A stretch of 64,000 nt of DNA, from positions 19,857,578 through 19,921,577 of the forward strand of contig CM033724.1 in assembly GCA_019671005.1 (NCBI GenBank). Reading direction: 5' to 3'. The DNA comes from Hibiscus mutabilis. Taxonomy: Eukaryota; Streptophyta; Magnoliopsida; Malvales; Malvaceae. The translations under genes were made by a program, and so were the position numbers. This document shows, one piece after another, positions 45,386-57,486 of this stretch (position 1 is its first letter; every line of letters starts with the position of its first letter). A model generated the notes under the pieces. The model was not told the DNA's origin. It searched no databases and worked only from the letters and a program-made list of their open reading frames with translations.

Positions 45386-48300
45386 TGTAATGCCCCAGTT
45401 TTATGGCTGAGCGGTTTGGTGGTTTATTAGATGGTCCGGTGGACCGGAGTAGAGATTCGAGTCAGTTTCGGGATCGTATATTTTTAGTTCTAGAAAAATT
45501 ATGGAAAATGCTCTAAAATCATTATTAATTATGTATTCAATAATGGTGATATCAATTTTTTAAAACGGGTTTTGGAAGATGGACATTTTGGTTAGTGACC
45601 AAAATGAAAGTTTTAAAACTGTGATTTCCTAGTGACTAAATTGAAAAGGGTCAAATACTTAGAATCTTTAAGGTGCTATTTTACCAATTGGTTCCTGATG
45701 ATTTCTCCCTTAATTTGACTTATTTTAACATGTGTTTTAATTAGTAATTAAAGAGAATTTTGTTAAAAAGTTAGTTATTACTTTCCAAAACAAAAATCAC
45801 GTCATTTTCTCTCAACTTTTTCTCTCCATTCTCTCCTCAGCCAAACACTCAGGTTTTCATCAAATTTTCAGAGGTGAGGTGGTTTCTAACTTGATTTTAT
45901 TGTTTCGAATTGTTTTATAAAGATTGTTTACACAAAGTCTTACAATAACCTTGTGTTTTCTTAGCTTTTCATCAATCAATTGAGGGTGAAACTTCATAAT
46001 AGGGGTAAGGTCCAAGATCTCCTCTATTGTATGGTTCTTTACTGAAATTCCCAAGCATTTGATCCTTGTTTTTGTGTTTCTAGTCTGATTTTGATGATTT
46101 TCTATTGTTTAATTGAATTATTTGAGGAAAATAAGTTAATTCACGGATTGGATCTGATTTCCAATAATTAAGGATGATTTGATTTATATTTTGGATGTTT
46201 AATAATGTTGATAAGTGATTTTTATCAATGGAATCCCGGAACTTAAGAATCTCTATTTGTTTAGGTTGTTAGTTTTGAGGTTTTGTGGTGTTTCTATGGT
46301 TGTAAGGTTGCTTGAGGTGGTAGGTTGTTTTGAATCTGTTTTAGATGTGTTTTGATGATGAAAAAGATGTTGGATTGATATATGTTAGCTGGGTTGTGTA
46401 TCGAAGTGTTTTGGTTATGTTTTCGGTTGTTGTAGAGGGTTAGTTGTGAAGGTTTTGTGGAAATCCGAGAAGGATTGTGGTTGGTGTGTTTAGAATGCAT
46501 TATGATGCATTAATCCTCTATTGTTTTGTGGTAAAAACAGGGGAGGTTGATCCAGAAGTGATTGGAGAAGCGTTGGAGGCTTCAGATACTTGATTTTGTA
46601 TCAGCGAATCGAGGTTTTGCGTATCGGTGAGTGAAAACGTGGTTTAAAGAGTTTTGATGTTTTGGGAACATAGTTTTGGGAGTTAAGGTAGAGCTTGAAA
46701 CGCTTACCTAGACTCGAAAGTAAGTATAAAGTGGTTTTACTCTCTCGGTCGGGCTTGTTCGAATGAGTTTATGCACTTAGTTTTAATGTTCATGTACCTA
46801 CTGTTTAAGCATGTTTTAAAGTATTCGATATACTGTTTTAAGCATGTTTGGCTGAAGGATGCACATGGTAAGTGATCCTTGTAAGTATGGTTTATTAAAG
46901 TATGGTTGTTGCTTTGGAAATGGCTTGGTTTAATGCTTGGTAAAACAGTGAGGTAAATGATATTTGGTTAATTATATTAGTAAGTGATGTGGTTTTAAAA
47001 TTGTTATCAGATATAGTTGGCTGTCCATAGGATTGAGTGCACTGTAAATAAGTAGCCTTGGATGTTGAGGGGTTTATACGGCGTACCGAATACTCCATCC
47101 AAGTACCTAATGGTTGAGGGGTTACATGGTACTGAAGACTCCCGTTAGTGGATTAAGCGTCTAACTGATGATTGGGGTTGGTGTCCCCGTGGGTTGAAAG
47201 TGTACCCGGTTGTTAATGTACCGCGATTGTGATTATATTGCTATACTGGTTGAGATGGCTTGAAGTGTTCGGTTAACACTTGTTGAATCCGTGTATCCAA
47301 TGAACTATTTTGTTAATGGACTTGTTTAATGATCACTTGTAAGCTAATTTAATTGTTAATGTATCATTAAATTTTTTTATGTTGTATAATGTGATTTACA
47401 CATGTTTCTCCTTGAGCTTTGCATTTGGTAGTAATACATGAGAAGGCTTAAGTAGAGGGTTAGCAATGTGACTTGCTGTTGAATAATGATACATGTAGCA
47501 TATGGTTTAATATGCTGGTTTTGAAGATGTAAAGTGCATGTTTTAAAAAGCCATGATATTTTTAAAGGATGATGTAAAGTAAATGGTTTTAAATGCATTG
47601 ATGGTGTTGTTCTGAGCATTCCTCACTAAGCCTTGTGTGCTAATGCTCTCTTTGTCCATCAATGCAGAGAAATAAAGTCCCGGAAGGCAACAAGAAGCAA
47701 GAGGATCTTGACAAGACTAGTTTCCAAAGTATGTTGAGACTAGACTATAATGAATAAGGGCAATGGGGTACTTGTTGTGCTTTGGGAGATGTTTTGTGGA
47801 ATTCCCTGTTTGAGCATGTTTCATTAGTTGCTCTTGAGTTGTAAATGGCCTTAAACGTTTGGTTTTGGTGCTGGTTAACTTTTGATATATTGGTTGGTTG
47901 CATAATATGAAGCATGCCCATAGATCATCTTTTGACTCAGGATGCTATGTTGCGATGTCGATCTTGTGAAGCTTGATTGCTTGTAATATGCTTGGCATGT
48001 TGGTGTTGTGTTATAATCTTGTAGGAATGGTTTGGGAATGCTTTTGGGGTGAAAAACCAGCAAATTATGACATTATAGGTCCATGCGTACCGATACGCTG
48101 AGGACCGTATCGGTACGTCTAGACATCATTCGGCATGGGGGGATCGGTACGCGTATATATGTACTGGTATGCCTAGGAAATTTTATCCTGGCGTACCGAT
48201 ACGGGAAAGAGAGTATCGGTACACGTTCTAGCCTCTGGAATTTTATTTTTTCAACCCAAACCCATGTACTGATACCCACGTAAGCGTACCGGTACGAATG

Positions 48301-48810
48301 TTTAAAATTCAGAAGTTAGGTAAGTTAATTAATACGTTTCGGTACGGGCCATGGCGTATCGGTACATTAACACCAGTACCAATACTCGAGGCCAATTTCT
48401 GTTAATGTCAGCTGGGCAGGTTTGCTTTCTTTGCATTTTAGTCCCTGAATCTTGCCAATGCAATTGTATGTGATAAAATGAACGAATTGAGCTAAAATTT
48501 GAGATGAAAGTTTGGAACCTGAATCTTTAAAGTTTGGTAACTTAAAAGTGAGTTTAAATCCTACAATTTTCTGTATTTGCAATTTGGTCCCTATTTTGCT
48601 AGTATGATCAATTGGATGTCAAATTGATGCCTGATTAAGTTGGGGTTGCACCTGTTGTCTGCATGAACATGTAGGGTTAATAGTTGGCATCTAGATAAGA
48701 TAAAAGGAAAAATGGTCCGAGTTTCATTGTATCTATTCGGTTTGCTACGGCAAACCTAATGTAGCCTTCTTGGTTCGGTTGGGCGTCTAGGCCGGGTAGA
48801 GGGGGTTACA
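45386..48810 (+). repeat. 3' LTR of the chromovirus
   Basis: Starts TGTAATGCCCCAG and ends GAGGGGGTTACA, and aligns over its full length with 37266-40692. Confidence 0.95.
48087..48385. repeat. Cluster of paired GTAYCGRTAC decamers, 3' LTR
   Basis: Exact 20-bp pairs start at 48087/48107, 48141/48161, 48193/48213, 48266/48286, 48336/48356 and 48356/48376. Two of these (48087/48107 and 48193/48213) are perfect inverted repeats. The cluster is the LTR duplicate of 39968-40266. Confidence 0.92.
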
Positions 48811-48815
48811 AAGTC
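48811..48815. repeat. Target-site duplication AAGTC, right copy
   Basis: Exact match to 37261-37265. Confidence 0.92.
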
Positions 48816-49120
48816 CATGTAGGCAAAAGAAGATTCATCTCCAACACTTTATGCCTCGTCAGCTCCAGCCATGATTTTTGCTACTCTTCCGCTCTAGCAC
48901 TCCTCCAGTATATACCAGCATCTTGCATATGCACCACAAAACACCACCTTTCCCATAAAACATACCAAAATATATAACAATTAATCGTAGACGGTGTAAC
49001 TCCTTATCTACATGCAAACTATATACAATCTAACATAAATGTAACTATATGAACTTGAAAACACGTAAAAGACAAGTAAAGGGGGCATACAAAATAGATC
49101 TTTTACACACTCATCAAATA
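48816..49120. other. Unassigned DNA continuing 36791-37265
   Basis: This is the far side of the chromovirus insertion. It is noncoding, A-rich, and ends where the next LTR starts at 49121. Confidence 0.4.
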
Positions 49121-49482
49121 TGCAACGCCATGGTTTTGGGCCTAGGAGTTTTCTAGGTTGATTAGACGGTCTGGAGGATCGGATTAGAGGATTCGATTTA
49201 GTTTCATGATTATTTGAAATATTTTTGAGTGAGTTAAAAATATGGAAAAATATTCTAAAATCAATATTTAATATTTAGATGATTTTGGTAAAATCAATTT
49301 TTGAAAATGGAGTTTTGGAATTGGACATTTTGGGCCAGTGACCAAAATGTAAAGTTTTAAAACTATTTTTAGTGACTGTTTTGTAAAAGGGTCAACATTT
49401 AGAATATTTAAGGAGCTATTTGGTCAAAGTCTAATATCAGACTTTTCTCTTTAATTGGATGTTTTAAAAGGTTTTAAAAGGA

Positions 49483-49492
49483 TATAAATAGG
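49483..49492 (+). promoter_or_regulatory. TATA box of the second chromovirus LTR
   Basis: TATAAATAGG followed by CTT, at the same offset and with the same context as 7993-8002. Confidence 0.6.
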
Positions 49493-51891
49493 CTTGGAAA
49501 TTAATTTTATAAAAAATTTTCAAAAGTAAATTTTACGTAACTAACTTTTCTCTAAAAAGATTTTCTCTCAAATTCTCTATAAACAAACACTCTCTTCAAC
49601 TTCAATTTTTTTCAGGTAATTACTTGATTTCAACATTTATTTATTTCTAAATGAGTTCTTAATGATTTCCTAACAAAACCTTATTGATTTGACCTTGTTC
49701 TCTCAAGAAAACTCATTCAATTAAGGGGAAAGCCAAGGTTAGATGTGAGCTTCATTCTTCTCCTCTAATATAAGGTGCTTTACTAAAATTCCCAAGTTAT
49801 TGATCCTTTATATATGATTTCTAATGAGTTTTAATGACTTGATTGTGGAAATATGGTTAAATCAAGCTTTAATTGATGTATTTGATTGGTCTTCATTATG
49901 GATCTATTTTGTTGGGCTCCTAATTTTATTTGAACATGATTTTGATGTTTTATAATTTTAATAAGTTGATTTTAACATAGGAATCTCGAAACTAGGTGAA
50001 TCTCTAATTTTCTAGGTTGTTAGTTATGAGTTTTTGAGGAGTTGTGGAGGTTTAATGAGGAGGTATAAGGATGATGTAAATGTGTTTTGGGTGTTAATTG
50101 ATGATAATTGTTGGATTAAACCATTATTTTTTGGCTGGGTTATGTTTGGAAGGTGTTTGATGTTTTCGGTTGTTGTAGAGAGAAATTGGTTAAGATTTGA
50201 TGAGGTTTTGTGTGAATTGATGTTAATGGGATATTGAATGCATTTTGATGCATTGGATCCTCTTTTTTTGTGTGGTTAAAGAAGTGGAGGTTGATCCTCA
50301 AGCTTGAGGTAAGGTTCTGGAAGCTTTGGAGGCGTAATTACCGCGTCGACAAGCGATGCTTTGCATGTCGTTAAGTGAGAACATTCTTACAGCTTTTCAA
50401 AGGTTTGAAAGTTGTGTTTGAGAGTTTAGATTGAGCTTGAAATGCTGGTCTAAGCTCGAAAGTAAGTAAATGATGATTTCTCTCTCGTTCTCAGTTCGGA
50501 AAATGGTTTTGATGTACTTGTTTTAATGATTTGATTACTCACTATTATATGCGCGGTTTGAGCATTGTTTAATGCTGGAAAATGATTATATAATGATGAT
50601 GATGCATTTGGAAGTAATGCATGTTTTAATACTATTGTTAAACATTGGTTAATGCATGGTTTAATGCATTGGATAAATGGTTTTGATTTGGTGCATATGA
50701 AAATAGTGAGTTAATGTTAATGGAATGAATTATATTGGCAAGTGATGCCGTTTAAAAGTGTTATTGGATATAGTTGGCTAGCCATAGGATTGTTAGTGCA
50801 CTATAAAAAGTCATCTTGGATGTTGAGGGTTTATGTATACCAAAAACTCCATCCAAGTACCCTAACGGTCGAGGGTACTGAAAACGCCTGTTAGTGGATT
50901 ATACATCTAGCCAATAAGTGGTATTAAGGGGTTTATGTGTACCAAAAACTCCACCATGAGTACCACAACAATGGAGGGGTTTATGTGTACCGAAAGCTCC
51001 CGTTGGCGAACTTTGGATGATTCTGGTTGAGATTGTATGAAGTGTTGAGAGGATACTTGTTGAATCCATGTACCCAATGTATTTTTTTTTTGTAAATTGG
51101 AACTTGGTTGATGATCACTTGTAAGCCAATAAATTGATAATGTATCATGTTGATGGATTGTGTTGTATAATGTTGGTTTAAACATGTTTTACTCTTTAAG
51201 CCTTGAATTTGGTAGTTTTGCAAGGGAAAGCTTAAATTGAGTGTAGCAAATGGGACTTTGCAGTTAATCCATGATACATGTTGCATATGGTTTAATATGC
51301 GCGTTTTGGTAATGTTAAGTGCATGGTTTTGTAAGGTATGGTGATATTGATGATGATTTAAAGGGGGTTTTAAAAGTGGTTTTCAAGTGGAATGCTAAAC
51401 GATTTTAAATCCATTGATGGTGTTGCTTTAGAGCACTCCTCACTAAGCCTAGTGTGCTTACGCTCTCTTTTTCCATCAGTGCAGAGAATTAAAGGTTTGG
51501 AGGCAGTAAGCAAGGAGGAATCCAAGGACTTGACCTTTGAAAGTATGGTTTCAATTTAGACTTGTAGTGATAAGGGCAATGTGGTTAATTGCTGTTTGGG
51601 AGGGTTGTTTGCTAAACTCCCTGTTTGTGCAAGTTTTAATTGTTGTTTGGGATTTGTGTAAGGCTCTATATGTTTGAATTTGCCTTGGATTTATGTTTTG
51701 GATGGTGAGTAGGATGTATGCCTATAGATGTTGTGGATAGGTGAGTCATGCTTGATTGGGCTAATAAAATGCTTGAATGATTTGCGTAAAGTATGTCTAT
51801 GATGTTTAATGATGTTTAGGCAAGGCTTGGTAATATTTAGAGTGAGCTAAAGTGTCATATGTTGGACCTAGAAGTCATTACAGGCTTTCGT

Positions 51892-52224
51892 GTACCGGTA
51901 CGGGTCCTTTAGTATCGATACACGGGGTCTGGAGAGGCTTAAAACCGTGAAAATATACAAAGCGTATTAGTACGCCTAGCCACTGTATTGATACGCATTG
52001 ATGAAATTTTGTACTAGTTTCGATACACGAGCTCTCGTACCGGTACGCCTCCTAGCTACTAGAATTTGGATTTTGAAATATTTTCTTAAGGGATCGGTAT
52101 GAGGGTATCACCATATCGGTACGGGCTATCTTGCATACCGTATCGATATGGGTTAATGTGTATCGGTATGAGTACCTGTTAAGTTTGCCATGACGTATCA
52201 GTACGGGCTAGCTCGTTTCGGTAT
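51892..52224. repeat. Cluster of paired GTAYCGRTAC decamers, second chromovirus LTR
   Basis: Exact 20-bp pairs start at 51892/51912, 52017/52037, 52140/52160 and 52195/52215; pairs at 51964/51985 and 52091/52113 are spaced 21 and 22. The cluster ends 329 bp before the LTR end. Confidence 0.9.
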
Positions 52225-52556
52225 GCAATGTATGTTTTTATGCTTTGGTTTGCCAAAGTTTGAATTGTGCAGTTTGGTCCCTGAATGTTATGAATGCAAT
52301 TAAATGAGTTTGGATGTTTGTTATGTTTCAGTCCCCAAAGTGCATGTTTGAGCAATTCAACCCTGTTTTGCAATCTGACTATAATGTAACGTATTCAGTA
52401 ACACATGTTCACCATATGATCTAAATTGCTGCATCTAGATAAGATAAAAAGGAAAAAAAAACCCACTTTAGGTTATTAATTCGGGTTTACTCCAGTAAAC
52501 CTAATGTGACTCTCTTAGCTTGGTTTCGGCTAGATCGGGTTAAGAGGGTTACATTT

Positions 52557-52572
52557 GTTGATATTAGAGATA
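52557..52572 (+). other. Degenerate primer-binding site
   Basis: GTTGATATTAGAGATAGG occupies the position of the initiator-tRNA-Met site a few bases after the LTR; most differences from TGGTATCAGAG are transitions. Confidence 0.65.
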
Positions 52573-52813
52573 GGTTTACAAAAAATTGGGATGCTGTTGA
52601 TAATTGTTCATTGTTGTTTGCTATGCACGGTGATTGTTTGTATGTGTGGTGACTGCTATATTTTGTGTTGGGGTATTTTTGGAGACACATTGCCTTATTA
52701 CTATAGTTATAAAATGATTTTGGTTTGAGATGGAAGTATTGGATCCTTGCTTGAAGCTGGCATGATTGTTTTTGTTTTGGTGTAATTATCATGCCTTATA
52801 TACATTTTTATAT

Positions 52814-53430
52814 GATGCCACCGAGGAGAGAATTGCTATCGAGCACGAGTGCTACTGTTAAAGGGCAGGGAGTCTAGGGTGAGATAGTGCATCTTGAGGG
52901 GTTGCCACCTTCTTTTCTAATCCACCTGAAGGAGTAGAGCAAGTACCACTTGCACCACCTAGTTCGGTGTATGGTGGTATAACATATTTGGTACAAGCGA
53001 TAACTAGAGCTTTTCAAGCTGCGATGGCTGGAGTACATGTACCTGCATTGGCATTAATTGTCACTACTAATCTGGGGTTGCCGTCAGAGAGTTTGTGTAG
53101 TCTAGAAGGAGTTGAGTTTCAAGGGTTGGCACCCGAGGCATTCGAGGAGTGGGTTGCCAAAACAGATAAGCTTTTGGATAAGATAAGGTGCAATGATATC
53201 CGTAAGCTGGGATGTGCAGTGTCTCTGTTGCAAGGTGATGCTTATAGTTGGTGGACTTCCTTGATCACGGGCATGGAACCCGGTGGTGTAACATAGGAGT
53301 TCTTTCAAGCTGCCTTCAAAAAGAAGTATCTGGGAGTTAGATACTTGGATGAGAAAAAATGTGAGTTCATGGCCTTAGTTTAGGACAATATGTCAGTATC
53401 TGAGTATAAGGTACAATTTGTGAGGCTGAG
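52814..53430 (+). pseudogene. gag fragment of the second chromovirus
   Basis: The start MMPPRRELLSSTSATVKGQG parallels the N-terminus of the gag at 40984. A TAG and a frameshift follow. The frame from 52967 carries FEEWVAKTDKLLDKIRCND and LGCAVSLLQGDAYSWWTSL, the same capsid block. After a TAG at 53294 similarity continues (FKKKYLGVRYLDEKKCEF) until the insertion at 53431. It confirms which residues were lost in the other gag. Confidence 0.85.
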
Positions 53431-56400
53431 TGTAACACCCCCTTCCTAGGTTGGTAGGAAACCGGTTTGGGAGCTTTACCAAGGAACAAGACAAGCATGA
53501 ACAAGGCAAGAATAGGTTAACTCATCCTTATTAGATGAGTTACTTAACTAGCAAGTAACCAAACATACATTATAGGTTACCAAAAATTTCACTTTACATT
53601 ATCATTCAAGCATCACACTTCGAGACCTATAAGCAAACAAGTTTCCATTTTCATTTCATTGTTCATTTACTTGATTACACATATAATATTTCATGCATAC
53701 TTACTAAACATCATCCATTATACATACCTTTATTCCAAGCAAGCAACATGCCAAGCCTTACCATTCGGCAATTACCGTTCAAGCTTATAAAATTACATAT
53801 ATATACATGTCATGATCATACAAGACTATCATATTTCACAATATATTTGAAATGGAACAAGGCTAGATGATTACTTTGAACATTCCAAGTATATAAATCA
53901 ATATGCGCAGTAACATTACTTTCATTACATAGAATTCATTGCTTGATTACACATTAACAAACAAGTTCATTACTAGGTTCATGTTAACTACCAAGTTCAC
54001 AAAATAGTAAGCACATTCAAGAGCATATACATATGCAAGTTCAATTATTCAAATGCATGCACAAGACATTAGATAAAACTATGTACCACCAACTAGGGGA
54101 GTACAAAACTAGTATGAACCATACTTTAGCAAAATCTTGTGTCTTGCTTTGAGCTTAAGGAAACCAGACTTCAGGATCAAGCAACGATCGAAATCCTTAA
54201 TTTGTGGTTAGGAATAATTAAAACAAGAGTGACAAGTACAAGATTGTACTTAGTGAGGTAGCAACTAGATCTAACCAATTTTCAAGACAAGTATCACTTA
54301 GCCATGTTTAAGCCTAGTCCAAGTTGGAAGCAATTCGATTTTAAGCTATATACATGCTTATCATTTCAAACAATACACTAGGCACAATCGATGCAAGTAG
54401 CATTATAAGTCATCAAATACATGTAATTCAAGAATCCAAGTAGTTCAAGTATCATGTAATTCAAGAATTCAAATAGTTCAAGTATCATGTAATTCAATAA
54501 TCCAAGTAGTTCAAGTATCATGTAATTCAAGAATTCGAATAGTTCAAGTATCATGTAATTGAAGAATCCAAGTAGTTCAAGTATCATGTAATTGAAGAAT
54601 CCAAGTAGTTCAAGTATCATGTAATTCAAGAATTCAAATAGTTTAAGTATCATGTAATTCAAGAATCCAAGTAGTTCAAGTATCATGTATTTCAAGAATC
54701 CAAGTAGTTCAAGTATCATGTAATTCAAGAATTCAAATAGTTCAAGTATCATGTAATTCAAGAATCCAAGTAGTTCAAGTATCATGTAATTCAAGTATCA
54801 AGTAGTTCATATATCAAGAAACTCAAGTATCATGTAAGCTTTACTCTTTAATTATTTCTCATTTGCTTTCTTTAGTTTAAGCCTTTGGTACTTAGTTGTC
54901 CAGGTAATCGAGTCTCCAACTAATTGTCGCCACAAGATGTGCTGTAGCACTGGTCAACCTTCCTACTGTCGCCAAAGACCACACATACGTACCCTCTGTC
55001 TGTCGCCAATTAGGGGCCTTAGCCCGGGACCGTAGTCCACCCTGACACAATGAGCTCTAGACTCTAAGGCAAGCCCTTCTACCTATGGCCACTAACAACC
55101 AAGGCTTTGTTCAATTATGAATCACTTATTCAAGTATTACATGTTTATGTCAAGCAATAGCTTATTCAAGGATCAATTCAAGTGATACATTGCAAGATCA
55201 TGTTCATATACACAGCCCTTAGGCCAATTGAGCCTTAGCTCTACACTTTGCAATTTAATCTAGTCATTCAAGCAAGCAATTAACATATGCCATTTCTTAG
55301 GCATCAAGAAAGATCTTAAGTTCATGATTTATATCATGTTAACAAGTAATTAGATCATAAAAGTACATTTAAGCACTCATTCGAAATGATCACAATCAAG
55401 GAATCAAGGTTCAAGCATTTGTTCAAAGAGCACTATCAAGCAAGCATTATAACAAGTCATATCCAAGGCATGGAAGCATACATTTGTTTTCACTTTTCTT
55501 TCTAATTAATTTCTCAATTTTGCATGCTATTACTTATTCACAATTTTAGCTTAGTCCATTCTTCCCTTTTAATCATATTCAAGTTAAAATTGAGATCATT
55601 AACATGGCATATCAATGGCAAGAAGATAATCATGCACATTTGGTTAGGACCTAAGTCCTAACCCTATTGTAAGCTACACTCACAATACTCCAAGCTTAGC
55701 TAATCTTGGATCCAAATCCCCTTGTTTCTAGCTTTCGAATGCTCCTCCTTAGACCTTTCACCAATGTTCCCTTCTTGTTCTAACATTTCATACAAGTGAG
55801 TCATGGTCAAGACAAGTACATTCATTTATTCAAAACAAGGCAACAATACAAGTAATTCATTTAACATTCATTCCAAGACATCAAGGATGTTACTGCTTGG
55901 CAGCATGTGCACTGTTTACTTAAACATGCATATCTTTCATTCCGTACGTCGGAATTTCAATTGGTTTACACCGTTGGAAAGCTAACTTAATTTTATTTAT
56001 AACCATATAGGCCTTGCATTTTAATTATTTACCAATTAATACAGTTTGTTTACTTAAAGACAAGGTAATTACAACACGGGACAATTTGCACTGTCCCTAG
56101 TGTTTCATTTCTACAATCCATTCTAAAATTCCGAATTCAATTCCGTTTTCTCCTAATGAATTTAGACATATTACGGTACTATACATTAAAGTTTCAGCCT
56201 TAAATTCCATTTGTACAATTTATAGAGATTTTTCAAAGTTACTGCCCAGAACAGAATTTTCTGGGAAGATTTCACTAGTTTGAGTTTCTAGCTTCTTTAA
56301 ATCACTTAGATGACATTTCAAACATGTTAATTACACTTATATGCATATTTATACAAGTCTAGGTCAGTTTTATTCTCCTACAAATGTGATCAAAATAGAG

Positions 56401-57486
56401 CATTTTATTTACTTTATGTTTATTTGACCACAACAGCCCCATTTACTTAAATGCATACATATCAACTAGTCAAAATTTCATATTCATTCGATTACATGTA
56501 CAAAGTTGTTCATGAGTTACATTTGTAATTCATAGCAGCCCAAGACTCCAATTTAAATATAATAACATCTAGTTTTAAGTTCCAATATTAATCTTACAAC
56601 CAGCAGAATTTATTCAATTAACACTTATTACCTTATCAAATTTTCTCATATTCATCATAGATTCAAATCTATCATGGCAACATTTAGTTATCTTTTCCTA
56701 TGCACATTATGTTCGAATAAACTAATTTCTCAATCAATCTAACATGTTTTCCATGAACTCGAAACAGTCATTTTAGCTACTAGAATTAGCAACATGTGAT
56801 TCCATTACACACATATCATTCGAAAACTTCAAGGAATGTGTAGAATATCTTGGTTTCTTTCTAGCAAGTTTAAATCGATGCATGCAATTCTTAGGATCAA
56901 AGAACATCAACAATTATAGCAACTTAAGATTACAAATACAAACATGCTTTCATGACATTTAATCAATTTTCTTTATAAATTTAACAGCAATCCTTCAATC
57001 AAAATAACACAAAGCTCAAAAGAGTGAAATTCTTGAATTATCAAACTTACATCTAAAATTCTTACCCTCTAAGGCCAACTATTCATATGATTTCATCAAA
57101 ATGCCCAAGATTGAAGCTCAACACTAAGCTTTCTCAAAATTTCCGTATCTCTCTCTATCTAGTTGTTTCGGTCATTAAGGATAGATGGAAGAAGATGGTA
57201 ACCACTTGGTCATTACTTCTCCAATTCAACCGATTTTCTCATTCAATTCCCACATGGTCAATTGTAAAATTGACATGTGTATAGACCATAAGCTATAATC
57301 TTTTTATCATGCAAGCCTCAAATACTGCAAACTCACGGTTTACTCCACCATAATTAGGCACTCCATCTTTCTTTCATTTCACTTTAGTCCTTTTATTCTT
57401 ATTTATCCTAAATTTACAAATTAAATTATGGTATTTACAATGTATTAATGTTAACATTTTACTAGGCCATAATTTGGGGTATTACA
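53431..57486 (-). repeat. 3' LTR of the minus-strand chromovirus, 4056 bp
   Basis: On the minus strand it begins TGTAATACCCC at 57486 and ends GGGGGTGTTACA at 53431. The partner at 61149 aligns with it but lacks about 0.4 kb corresponding to roughly 53525-53965. A 33-bp tandem array lies inside. Confidence 0.92.
54416..54800. repeat. 33-bp tandem array in the 3' LTR, about 12 units
   Basis: Units read AGTTCAAGTATCATGTAATT and continue CAAGAATCCAAGT. Two variants (with AATCCAAGT or AATTCAAAT) partly alternate, giving hints of a 66-bp higher unit. A minus-strand open frame of 138 codons, an 11-residue repeat, is a by-product because 33 is a multiple of three. Confidence 0.95.

Larger units (their letters stand above)
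37266..48810 (+). mobile_element. Complete Tekay-type chromovirus (Ty3/gypsy), 11,545 bp, inactive
   Basis: LTRs of 3427 and 3425 bp with TG...CA ends, perfect AAGTC duplication, initiator-tRNA-Met primer site, polypurine tract and the order gag, protease, RT, RNase H, integrase, chromodomain-like tail define a full element. Long LTRs and a C-terminal chromodomain are typical of the Tekay/Del clade. Frames are broken by stops, frameshifts and a deletion between RT and RNase H. By eye the two LTRs differ at about 15 of the first 115 bases and less in many later parts, so insertion is not recent. Confidence 0.95.
49121..52553 (+). repeat. 5' LTR of the second chromovirus
   Basis: Starts TGCAACGCCA (TGTAACGCCC in relatives) and ends TAAGAGGGTTACA. 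It aligns by eye with 7622-11707 except for the nested insertion in the latter. Confidence 0.88.
49121..53430 (+). mobile_element. Second Tekay-like chromovirus, 5' LTR and start of gag, interrupted
   Basis: A 3433-bp LTR is followed by a decayed primer site and about 600 bp of gag. The gag stops abruptly at 53430, exactly where TGTAACACCC of a minus-strand LTR starts. The rest of this element should lie beyond the right end of the window. The LTR belongs to the same family as the solo LTR at 7622. Confidence 0.9.

Noticed and set aside
6796..52224. CRISPR-like array formed by the regularly spaced decamers
   Set aside because: The genome is plant nuclear, the repeats are only 10 bp, the spacers 10 bp, and pairs are separated by irregular gaps; no cas-like genes are present.
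54378..54794. 138-codon minus-strand frame with 11-residue repeats
   Set aside because: By-product of the 33-bp array in an LTR; the partner LTR has a different number of units and a shortened unit.
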